This document shows positions 37,761-45,652 of a DNA stretch of 64,000 bases, piece after piece (positions within the stretch are counted from its first letter, which is position 1; every line of letters begins with the position of its first letter). The DNA comes from Mariniphaga anaerophila (GTDB lineage: Bacteria; Bacteroidota; Bacteroidia; Bacteroidales; Prolixibacteraceae). The notes below the pieces were generated by a model that was not told where the DNA came from, searched no databases, and was given only the letters and a program-made list of their open reading frames with translations. The stretch is from positions 197,555-261,554 of the forward strand of contig NZ_FQUM01000007.1 in the NCBI RefSeq assembly GCF_900129025.1, in the 5' to 3' direction. A program made the translations under genes and the position numbers.

Positions 37761-38999
37761 ATGAAAATTGTTCTGTGGAGCGTTGTGTTGGTGGCATTTG
37801 TTTTTACTTCTGAAGCACAGGTAATACAGTGGCGGGGCCCTAACCGCGACGGGAAGTTCCCTGAAACCGGGCTTTTGAAAGAGTGGCCTGAAGCAGGGCC
37901 TGATTTGATTCTGGAAACCGAAGGAATCGGGAAAGGGTGGTCGTCTCCCATTCTGGCTGATAATATGATTTATACAACCGGAATGATTGATACTCTCGAT
38001 TACCTGACTGCAATGGATTTGCAGGGCAATGTAAAATGGCAGGTCTCCTACGGGAGATCCTGGAATCAGTCGTTTCCCGATACCCGCTGCACCCCCGTGG
38101 TGGACGGCGACAAAATTTATGTACAGAGCGGAACCGGCCGTGTTGCGTGCATCCAACGCGAAACCGGGAAGGAAGTCTGGGCAGTTAATGTCGATACAAA
38201 ATTTCATGGCGAATACCATTTGTGGGGAAATTCAGAAACTCCGCTGATTGTAGATGATTTGGTAATTTGTTCCCCGGGCGGTCACGAAACAAGCATTATT
38301 GCGTTGAATAAATTCACCGGCGAAACAGCATGGGAAACAAAATCCGTCGGCGGGCCGCGCGCTTATGCTTCTGCTACTATATACGAATACAGGAACTTCC
38401 GGTATATTCTGGCGGTAACCGGAACGCATCTTCTGGCCATAAAACCCGAAAAAGGAGAAGTAGCATGGAATTATAAATATTATAATCCCGATTTGTGGGA
38501 CAGAGAAGGTCTTATCTGGACCAACACTCCGGTTTTTAATGACGATGAGATTTTTCTGACCATGGGGTACGATTATTTTGCCGTGATGCTGAAAATGGAT
38601 TCCACCGGAACATCCGTGTCTGAGAAGTTTATAGACCACACCCTCGATAATCACCACCACGGCGTGATTTTGCACGACGGGCATTTGTACGGTTCAAACT
38701 GGTACGATAACCGGCGAGGCCGCTGGGTTTGTATGGTTTGGGATACCGGAGAAATCAAATATGTAGACGACTGGGATACCAAAGGTGCGCTGGTAATGGC
38801 CGACGAAATGTTGTATGCATATAACGAGCGGGGAAATGTAGGGCTGGTAAAACCAACTCCCAACGGCTTTGAAGTGGTCAGTCAGTTCCGAATTACCAAA
38901 GGTGCAGGCCCGCATTGGGCGCATCCTTTTATTTCCGATGGTAAACTACTCATGCGGCACGGCGATGTGTTGCTCGTTTTTGATATCAAAGGAAATTAG
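37761..38999 (+). CDS. Secreted PQQ-like beta-propeller protein 2
   Basis: A 412-residue exported protein; signal peptide about 1-19 ending EAQ. PQQ-like beta-propeller with the entry motif WRGPNRDG (about 22-29) followed by TGLLKEWPEAGP, nearly the same opening as its upstream neighbour. Blade motifs include GRVACIQRETGKEVW and TGETAWETKS. A His-rich stretch DNHHHGVILHDGH lies near 294-306. End motif HWAHPFISDGKLLMRHGD also appears in the neighbour, supporting a tandem duplication. Function unknown; probably periplasmic. Confidence 0.85.
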   Translation: MKIVLWSVVLVAFVFTSEAQVIQWRGPNRDGKFPETGLLKEWPEAGPDLILETEGIGKGWSSPILADNMIYTTGMIDTLDYLTAMDLQGNVKWQVSYGRSWNQSFPDTRCTPVVDGDKIYVQSGTGRVACIQRETGKEVWAVNVDTKFHGEYHLWGNSETPLIVDDLVICSPGGHETSIIALNKFTGETAWETKSVGGPRAYASATIYEYRNFRYILAVTGTHLLAIKPEKGEVAWNYKYYNPDLWDREGLIWTNTPVFNDDEIFLTMGYDYFAVMLKMDSTGTSVSEKFIDHTLDNHHHGVILHDGHLYGSNWYDNRRGRWVCMVWDTGEIKYVDDWDTKGALVMADEMLYAYNERGNVGLVKPTPNGFEVVSQFRITKGAGPHWAHPFISDGKLLMRHGDVLLVFDIKGN

Positions 39000-39083
39000 C
39001 TGAAGTGCGAAAAGCAGCCCTTTCTGTTTTTTTAGTGCAGCAGTTTTGAAAGACTGCTTTCGCAGTTTGTATTCAGAAAAAAA

Positions 39084-40511
39084 ATGAAAAGCAGTCAAAT
39101 CATAAAAGCGACCTCTTACTCCCTGGCGATTATTTTCGTCGGGCTTCTGATCTGGTGGTTGCAGACTGATCCAACCAGCGATTTTGAGGTGAGCCTGGAT
39201 GGTGCCGATAACCGTGGTTCGGGAGCCGAAGCTCAGGATGTAAAAATAGGTGAGTATTTTAAACAGTTTGCCGACGATTATACCGAAATGTCTGAAACCT
39301 GGCCACGTTTCCGGGGGGCGGATTTTGATAACATTTCCAAATCGCCGGTGAAACTTATTGACAGGTTTGGCGCTGAGGGGCCGAAAATAGTTTGGTCGAA
39401 AGAGTTGGGCGAAGGGCATTCGGGAGCAGCCATATACAAAGGGTTGGTTTATGTTCTCGATTACGATGAAGAGGAACGCGCAGATATGTTGCGGTGCTAC
39501 TCGTTGCTCACGGGAAAAGAGATGTGGGTTCGCGGATATACGTTGAATGTGAAACGTAATCACGGCATGTCCCGAACGATTCCTGCAATAACAGAAGATT
39601 ATATTCTTTCAATGGGCCCCATGTGCCATGTAATGTGTCTCGACAGGGAAACCGGAGATTTGCGTTGGGGCCTGGATGTGGCAAAAGAGTACCAGTCGGA
39701 AGTGCCTTTGTGGTACACCGGGCAGTGTCCGCTTATTGATGATGGCAAAGCTATTATCGCTACCGGCGGGAATGCTTTGTTGGTGGCTATCGATTGTGAG
39801 ACCGGCGAAAAAATATGGGAAACGCCCAATCCCGAAGGTTGGAAAATGTCGCACTCTTCTGTGATGCCGTTTACTTTTGGCGGGCAAAAAATGTACGTTT
39901 ACAGCGCCATTGGAGCATTGGTTGGTGTGGCTGCAGATGGCGCTAATGCCGGCGAAATTCTTTGGCAAACCACCGTTTGGAACCACTCGGTTGTGGCTCC
40001 TTCTCCGGTTTGCATGCCCGACGGGAAAATATTTATGACGGCAGGCTACGGCGCAGGAAGTATGATGGCACAGCTCTCGGAAAGCAACGGGAATTTTTCC
40101 ATTGAAGTACTCTCTAAATACCCTCCGCGCGACGGATTGGCTTGTGAACAGCAAACCCCGTTGTATTGGGACGGCCATCTTTTGGGAATAATGCCCAAAG
40201 ACGGCGGGCCGAACCGAAACCAGTTGATTTGCGTAAATCCCGATAATCCGCAGGAAATGGTCTGGACCAGCGGAACAGAAACCCGGTTTGGATTGGGACC
40301 TTATTTTATTGCCGACGGAAAACTGTTTATTCTGTCTGACAACGGGACGCTTACTATTGCCCGGCCGGATGTGAAAAAGTACATTCAGCTCGACCAGGCA
40401 AAAGTTATTGAAGACGGACACGATGCCTGGGCGCCTTTTGCTCTTGCAAACGGCTACCTGGTAATGCGCGATTCGAAAACGATGGTCTGTATAGATTTGA
40501 ACGTTAAATGA
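39084..40511 (+). CDS. Membrane-anchored PQQ-like beta-propeller protein 3
   Basis: A 475-residue protein with an N-terminal membrane helix (about 8-28) rather than a cleavable signal, then a short linker and a PQQ-like propeller from about residue 75 (entry motif RFRGADFD). Blade motifs include GDLRWGLDV, GEKIWETPN and GEILWQTT. It contains a cysteine-bearing strand MCHVMCLDRETG near 178-189. It overlaps the next gene by four bases (ATGA), starting the densest part of the cluster. Function unknown. Confidence 0.85.
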   Translation: MKSSQIIKATSYSLAIIFVGLLIWWLQTDPTSDFEVSLDGADNRGSGAEAQDVKIGEYFKQFADDYTEMSETWPRFRGADFDNISKSPVKLIDRFGAEGPKIVWSKELGEGHSGAAIYKGLVYVLDYDEEERADMLRCYSLLTGKEMWVRGYTLNVKRNHGMSRTIPAITEDYILSMGPMCHVMCLDRETGDLRWGLDVAKEYQSEVPLWYTGQCPLIDDGKAIIATGGNALLVAIDCETGEKIWETPNPEGWKMSHSSVMPFTFGGQKMYVYSAIGALVGVAADGANAGEILWQTTVWNHSVVAPSPVCMPDGKIFMTAGYGAGSMMAQLSESNGNFSIEVLSKYPPRDGLACEQQTPLYWDGHLLGIMPKDGGPNRNQLICVNPDNPQEMVWTSGTETRFGLGPYFIADGKLFILSDNGTLTIARPDVKKYIQLDQAKVIEDGHDAWAPFALANGYLVMRDSKTMVCIDLNVK

Positions 40512-41476
40512 AAAAAATGAAGAACAAAGGAATTATCATTTTTCTTCTCCTCCTGGTGGTTGTAATCGTGGCGGTTTTGGTTGTCGATTTTATTTCCGAC
40601 AGGCCGGATCGCAGCAATCCAAATCCGTTTGCCTATAACGTGGAAGAATTTAAAAACGTTGCTCCCGAGCTGATTCTTTATAAAGAATCGAAAAATTTCA
40701 GAATTGGTTTTGAAGAGCCGGTTGCCGTCGCCATTCAAAATAACAAACTATACATTGCCGGCGACAAAGAGTTGAAAGTTGTTGATTTGTCGGGTAAACT
40801 GCTGGCGAATTTTCCATTGCCCGAAAAACCCCTTGCGGTGGAAGTTTTTCAGCATGAAATTTTTGTTGCCGTTAAAAATAAAATTTTGATGTTTGATGAA
40901 ACAGGCAATGCGTTAAGTGAATGGCCGGTTCCGGGAAACAACTCATTAATAACTGCGGTTGCTGCTGATAACAACAATGTTTTTGTGGCAGACGCCGGAA
41001 TGCGAAAGGTGATTCGTTATTCAAAAAATGGCGAGATGCTGGGAGAGTTTGATGGCAAAGCCGAAGAGGGCGCTTTGCACGGATTTATTGTTCCAAGCCC
41101 GTGTTTCGACCTCGATATTAATGACCAGGAAGAACTTTGGGTGGTTAATCCAGGCCTGCACGCGCTGGAAAATTATACTTACGACGGGCAGTTGCGTACC
41201 TATTGGAAAAGCACGGGCGTGAATCTGGAAGGGTTCAGTGGTTGCTGCAACCCGTCGCATTTTACTTTTTTAAGCGATGGCCGTTATGTAACCAGCGAAA
41301 AAGGCCTGGTTCGGATAAAAACATACAAGCGATCGGGTGAGTTTGAAGGAGTGGTTGCAGCGCCTGCAAAGTTTGTGGACGAAGGCAGGGCGCCCGATGT
41401 GGCTGCCGACAGCAATGACAATATTTATGCGCTCGATTTTGATAAAAAAATAATTCGGGTTTTTGAACCAAAATAA
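40508..41476 (+). CDS. Membrane-anchored NHL-like six-bladed propeller protein
   Basis: A 322-residue protein: N-terminal membrane helix (about 7-28), then a propeller whose repeats resemble NHL/SMP-30-type blades (EEPVAVAIQNNKLYIAG, DNNNVFVADAGMRKVIRYS, DSNDNIYALDFDKKIIRVF). Such propellers often serve as protein- or ligand-binding scaffolds. A CC pair with nearby His lies in GFSGCCNPSHF (about 244-254). It overlaps the preceding gene by ATGA, and the next start is one base past its stop, so all three are translationally linked. Confidence 0.82.
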   Translation: MKKMKNKGIIIFLLLLVVVIVAVLVVDFISDRPDRSNPNPFAYNVEEFKNVAPELILYKESKNFRIGFEEPVAVAIQNNKLYIAGDKELKVVDLSGKLLANFPLPEKPLAVEVFQHEIFVAVKNKILMFDETGNALSEWPVPGNNSLITAVAADNNNVFVADAGMRKVIRYSKNGEMLGEFDGKAEEGALHGFIVPSPCFDLDINDQEELWVVNPGLHALENYTYDGQLRTYWKSTGVNLEGFSGCCNPSHFTFLSDGRYVTSEKGLVRIKTYKRSGEFEGVVAAPAKFVDEGRAPDVAADSNDNIYALDFDKKIIRVFEPK

Positions 41477-41477
41477 T

Positions 41478-41675
41478 ATGGACCGAAAAGAATTTTTAAA
41501 AACCGGAGGCAGGATTTTAATCCTTGGCGGAATGGCAGCCACCACCGGATACCTGGTTGTCCGGAAAAAAGTGGATGCTACGTGTTCGGTATCGCCGGCC
41601 TGTCAAAGGTGCGGTAAATTCGCAAAATGTGAATTGCCACAGGCAAAGGAGGTGAAAGATGGAAAAAGAGAGTAA
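41478..41675 (+). CDS. Small Tat-like protein with four conserved-looking cysteines
   Basis: A 65-residue protein starting at ATG 41478, one base after the preceding stop. The N-terminus DRKEFLKTGGR followed by a hydrophobic stretch (13-28) resembles a Tat or anchor signal, though it lacks the paired arginines. The mature tail holds Cys36, Cys42, Cys45 and Cys51 (spacing x5, x2, x5) and then a charged end. Four cysteines could hold an FeS cluster or zinc. It overlaps the next gene by 17 bases. I know no named family. Because it is locked between a propeller and a polyferredoxin, it probably belongs to the same complex. Confidence 0.7.
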   Translation: MDRKEFLKTGGRILILGGMAATTGYLVVRKKVDATCSVSPACQRCGKFAKCELPQAKEVKDGKRE

Positions 41676-42237
41676 GTCGAAAAACCGGAGGGAGTTTATT
41701 CAGAGCGGCGTGCGGTTGTCGTTGGCAATGGCGCTGGGCAGTGTCAGTGGGTTGGCGCTCAGTAAAGTGGTAAAAGATGACTACGTCTGGCAAATCGATC
41801 CTTTTGAATGCACCCAGTGCGGCCGTTGCGCCACTGATTGTGTGATGAGCCCTTCGGCAGTTAAATGCGTTCATGCCTACGATTTGTGCGGCTATTGCGA
41901 TTTGTGTGGCGGCTATTTAAAACCCGACTCCAACGCATTGAGCACTGCTGCCGAAAATCAACTTTGCCCCACTGCCGCCATCGAACGAAAATTTATTGAG
42001 GAGCCTTATTTCGAATATATTATTAACGAAGATTTGTGTATCGGATGCGCCAAATGTGTAAAAGGGTGTACTGCTTTCGGAAACGGCTCGTTGCATTTGC
42101 AGATAATCCACAGCATTTGCGATAATTGTAACGATTGTTCCATCGCCCGCGTTTGCCCGTCGAATGCAATAAAAAGGGTGCCGGCCAGTGAAGCGTATTT
42201 CATAAAAGGTGACTTTACTAAAAAATCGGAATCCTGA
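41659..42237 (+). CDS. Tat-exported NapG-like polyferredoxin
   Basis: A 192-residue periplasmic ferredoxin. The N-terminus NRREFIQSG (about 9-17) plus a hydrophobic stretch is a Tat signal. Seventeen cysteines follow: C51-54-57-61, C70-77-80-83, C103, C127-130-133-137 and C154-157-160-166, room for four [4Fe-4S] clusters, as in NapG/MauM ferredoxins. NapG passes electrons from the quinol-oxidising NapH to the periplasmic nitrate reductase NapA. Here a NapH-like gene follows after three bases, but no NapA-like molybdoenzyme is present in the window, so the final acceptor or donor is unknown. Confidence 0.85.
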   Translation: MEKESKSKNRREFIQSGVRLSLAMALGSVSGLALSKVVKDDYVWQIDPFECTQCGRCATDCVMSPSAVKCVHAYDLCGYCDLCGGYLKPDSNALSTAAENQLCPTAAIERKFIEEPYFEYIINEDLCIGCAKCVKGCTAFGNGSLHLQIIHSICDNCNDCSIARVCPSNAIKRVPASEAYFIKGDFTKKSES

Positions 42238-42240
42238 ACA

Positions 42241-43503
42241 ATGAAAAAACTGAAGTACATATTCTGGACTGTTGCTTTTGTGGTGTTGTACGTGGCCGCG
42301 TCGGCTCAGCAACAGCGTTTTCCAAAACCGGAGTTCGAATCCGGGTACGAACAGCCGACAACAATTACACCGGAGCCTCGTGCGCTGTCACTGGAGTATT
42401 TCGATGTGCTGGTTTTGCTGGTTGTCCTTTCTCTTGCTTCGTGGCTGGTCTTAAAAAAACGCTCGCGGCAGGGAGTTTTGTGGCTTTCGGTATTTACGCT
42501 TATTTACTTCGGCTTTTACCGGGATGGCTGCATCTGTTCCATTGGTGCAATTCAAAATGTCACGCTTTCTTTTTTCGATCCGGCTTATGCCATTTCGCTC
42601 ACGGCACTGCTGTTCTTCCTGCTACCACTGGCTTTTACGCTGTTTTTCGGCCGTACATTCTGTGCCGGTGCCTGCCCGTTGGGCGCTATTCAGGATTTAA
42701 TAATTATCAAGCCCATTAGTTTGCCCAAATGGCTGAACAAAACGTTGGGGCTGATTCCATACATATATCTTTCGCTGGCGGTACTTTTTGCTGCCACGGG
42801 CACCGACTTTATTATTTGTCGATACGACCCGTTTGTGGGCATTTTTCGCATGGAAGCGAAATTTCACATGGCTGTTTTGGGCGTTAGTTTTTTACTGATG
42901 GGAATGTTTGTGGCGCGTCCTTATTGCCGGTTTTTTTGCCCTTACGGTGTTTTGCTGAGTTGGATGTCGCGTTTTTCCAAGTGGCATCTTTCCATTACTC
43001 CGTCAGCGTGCATTCAGTGTAAATTGTGTACCAACTCGTGCCCGTTCGATGCCATTGATTACCCGACCAACGAAAAAGAGGTGGTAAAATCCGGCCTCGG
43101 CCCGAAACGTTTTCTTGTTTACGCGGTGCTAATTCCGGTTTGGGTAGCTGCCGGCGTGTTTGTCGGGGAACGTACTCATACCTGGTTGTCAAAAGCCAAT
43201 CCGGATGTTTACCTGGCGGAACTGCTTATTTCCAATCCTGAAATTAAAAACGACCCCGATAACATCGATGTACAAACTTTTCTGGCATCCGGAAAAACCA
43301 TGGAACCCTTGGTGGAAGAGGCAAAAATCATCCGTGGAAAATTTTATATCGGAAGCATGATTGCCGGAGGATTTCTGGGGCTGGTAATTGGAATGACGCT
43401 GCTGAATACGATTGTTTTCAGAAAACGTCAGGATTATTTGCCGCATAAAGGAAACTGTTTCAGTTGTGCGCGCTGTGTGGATTATTGCCCGGTAGAAAAA
43501 TAA
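42241..43503 (+). CDS. NapH/NosR-like membrane ferredoxin
   Basis: A 420-residue inner-membrane protein. After a signal-like segment (5-23) come four to six helices (about 57-75, 79-92, 118-137, 165-185, 211-228, 284-301, 360-380). Cysteine motifs: CIC near 96-98, CAGACP near 140-145, CRFFCP near 228-233, a ferredoxin-like CIQCKLCTNSCP near 255-266 and a second CFSCARCVDYCP at the very end. This matches NapH/NosR/RdxA proteins that move electrons between quinol and soluble FeS partners. It follows the NapG-like gene by three bases, forming a NapGH-type module. Direction of flow cannot be read from sequence. Confidence 0.87.
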   Translation: MKKLKYIFWTVAFVVLYVAASAQQQRFPKPEFESGYEQPTTITPEPRALSLEYFDVLVLLVVLSLASWLVLKKRSRQGVLWLSVFTLIYFGFYRDGCICSIGAIQNVTLSFFDPAYAISLTALLFFLLPLAFTLFFGRTFCAGACPLGAIQDLIIIKPISLPKWLNKTLGLIPYIYLSLAVLFAATGTDFIICRYDPFVGIFRMEAKFHMAVLGVSFLLMGMFVARPYCRFFCPYGVLLSWMSRFSKWHLSITPSACIQCKLCTNSCPFDAIDYPTNEKEVVKSGLGPKRFLVYAVLIPVWVAAGVFVGERTHTWLSKANPDVYLAELLISNPEIKNDPDNIDVQTFLASGKTMEPLVEEAKIIRGKFYIGSMIAGGFLGLVIGMTLLNTIVFRKRQDYLPHKGNCFSCARCVDYCPVEK

Positions 43504-43550
43504 AAAGGATCAATAGTTTGAAAAAAGAACAATAAGCAATTATAAACGAA

Positions 43551-45410
43551 ATGACCAACAACGATAAATTAAAACTTGCACAAAATGTAGCTGTAATTTC
43601 CGGTGTTTTTTGCACCGTGCTGGCTTTGTTGTTGCTGCTTAATTTTTGGCAGTTTTCCAAAAACGATCCCGTTGAAAGCCAGGCGCTGGATGTGCTTGTT
43701 CAGCGGCTGAAAGAAGAACCCAATAATGATGGGCTGAAAAACGAAATCAGAAATTACGATTTGCTGGCACGCAAAGCTTATTTTAACAGTCAGTGGCAGG
43801 TAAAAACCGGCGCTTTTCTGTTGTTGTTGGGAGCCGTTGTGCTTGCTTTTGCGCTCAGGGTTTATTACTCGCTGAAAGCAAAAATTGAAGAGCCCGAAAA
43901 AGTTTTGGAAAATGAAATAGCCAGCAGGATTCTGGCTCAGAAAGGTGTTCTGATTGTTGGGGCAGTGCTTTTTGCCGTTGCCATTGTTGCGTCGTTTTCA
44001 ACCGTTAATTATTTGGAAAAGTACGACTGGCAAAATGCTGTTGTTGAAGCGCCTGCCCAATCGGTTGACGAAGGAATTGAAGTGATTGATATTGCAGAAA
44101 ATGTGCCTCAGAAAGAGGAGATTGTCGAAAATAATCCTCCGAAGGAAGTAGTGGATGAAACACCCGAGGTTCAGGCAATTGATGCAGAAACACCTGTCGC
44201 GGCGCCTGCGCCTGCCCCGGAAAAAGTTGTAGCAGAAAAACCTGCCGCTGCGTTTACTGCAGATCTTGTAAAACGAAACCACAACTCTTTTCGTGGGCCA
44301 TTCGGTCAGGGAATCAGTTATTGTAAAAATATCCCGACGCAGTGGGATGGTGCTGCTGGAGCAAATATTCTCTGGAAATCTCCGATTCCCAAGCACGGGT
44401 ACAATTCGCCGGTGGTTTGGGGCGACAAGGTGTTTGTAGCCGGTGCCGATAACCAGACCCGGGAGGTATACTGTTTCAACGGTAATAATGGAAAATTACT
44501 TTGGACAGGCAAAGCCGACAATATTCCGGGCTCTCCGTCTTCACCGCCCCGCGTCACCGAGGATACAGGTCTTTCGGCGCCAACAGTTACTACCGACGGG
44601 CAGCGGGTGTTTGCCATTTTTGCTACCGGAGATGTGGCCGCTTTCAATATGGATGGCGACCGGGTCTGGGCGAAGAATCTGGGCGTGCCTGATAATCATT
44701 ACGGACATTCATCTTCGCTCATTGTATGGGACAATAAGCTTATTATCCAATACGATACAAATAAAAGCGGACGGGTGTTGGCGTTGAACACAGCCACTGG
44801 TGAACCGGTGTGGGATACCGCCCGCAGTTCAAAAATTTCCTGGGCCAGCCCGGTGCTTGCTCAGGTTGACGGCAAATACCAGGTGGTTCTTACCGCTGAT
44901 CCCATTGTGGCAGGATACGATGTTCAGACCGGAAAAGAGCTTTGGTCAGTGGAATGTATGATGGGAGAAGTTGGCCCTTCTGTCGGGTATTCCGACGGTG
45001 TGGTTTACGCCGCCAACGAATACGCAACATTGGCCGCCATCAATATTAAAACACAGGAAATTCTTTGGGAAGAAGATATGTTTTTGCCGGAAGCTGCCAG
45101 TCCGCTGGCGCACGAAGGACTGCTTTTTATTGCAACAAGTTACGGGGTGCTGGTGTGTTACGATGCCAAAACAGGTGAAGAATACTGGGAGCACGACGTG
45201 GGCAAAACACTTTATTCATCGCCTGTTTATGCCGATGGTAAACTGTTTATGATGGATAACGACGGGGTGATGCGCATTTATGAATTTGCCAAAGAAATGA
45301 AATTAATTGCCGAGAACAAGTTGGGCGAAAACGCAGGAACAACTCCGGCTTTTGTGGACGGAAGAATTTATATCAGAGGAGAAGATAATTTGTATTGCAT
45401 CGGTAAATAG
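43551..45410 (+). CDS. Membrane-anchored PQQ-like beta-propeller protein 4 with Pro/Ala linker
   Basis: A 619-residue protein. N-terminal region (about 1-185) has three hydrophobic helices (about 15-33, 84-104, 128-150) with a helical loop between, then an acidic, proline/alanine-rich linker (about 165-245, with APAPAPEK). The C-terminal PQQ-like propeller (about 245-619) opens with FRGPFGQG and repeats blades such as GKLLWTGK, GEPVWDTA, GKELWSVE and GEEYWEHD. The layout suggests a propeller held away from the membrane by a flexible tether. It lies between the NapH-like gene and the NuoEF fusion. Confidence 0.85.
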   Translation: MTNNDKLKLAQNVAVISGVFCTVLALLLLLNFWQFSKNDPVESQALDVLVQRLKEEPNNDGLKNEIRNYDLLARKAYFNSQWQVKTGAFLLLLGAVVLAFALRVYYSLKAKIEEPEKVLENEIASRILAQKGVLIVGAVLFAVAIVASFSTVNYLEKYDWQNAVVEAPAQSVDEGIEVIDIAENVPQKEEIVENNPPKEVVDETPEVQAIDAETPVAAPAPAPEKVVAEKPAAAFTADLVKRNHNSFRGPFGQGISYCKNIPTQWDGAAGANILWKSPIPKHGYNSPVVWGDKVFVAGADNQTREVYCFNGNNGKLLWTGKADNIPGSPSSPPRVTEDTGLSAPTVTTDGQRVFAIFATGDVAAFNMDGDRVWAKNLGVPDNHYGHSSSLIVWDNKLIIQYDTNKSGRVLALNTATGEPVWDTARSSKISWASPVLAQVDGKYQVVLTADPIVAGYDVQTGKELWSVECMMGEVGPSVGYSDGVVYAANEYATLAAINIKTQEILWEEDMFLPEAASPLAHEGLLFIATSYGVLVCYDAKTGEEYWEHDVGKTLYSSPVYADGKLFMMDNDGVMRIYEFAKEMKLIAENKLGENAGTTPAFVDGRIYIRGEDNLYCIGK

Positions 45411-45446
45411 TAAATTCGAAGTAGAGCGTCCTGAAAATTAAACATT

Positions 45447-45632
45447 ATGGGAAAGAAAACAACACTGTTTATTTCAGTTTTATTGATTCTGGCGGGCATT
45501 ATCATTTATGTGTTATTAAAGGATTCAAACACAAAAATGGATGAGGAGCTTATTGGCTTTTTCTCCGGAATTTGTTTTGGCGCTGGTGTTATATTGCCCG
45601 TGAGACTGTTTTTTGATAAGAAGAAAAAATAG
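45447..45632 (+). CDS. Small two-helix membrane protein
   Basis: A 61-residue protein with two hydrophobic helices (about 5-23 and 37-54) and a lysine-rich end (DKKKK). It lies 36 bases after the propeller gene and 14 (or 20) bases before the NuoEF fusion in a tight same-strand run, so I take it as real. No known family. It could be a small subunit of the electron-transfer complex. Confidence 0.6.
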   Translation: MGKKTTLFISVLLILAGIIIYVLLKDSNTKMDEELIGFFSGICFGAGVILPVRLFFDKKKK

Positions 45633-45652
45633 GAACCGGTGCTTTTGTGAAA

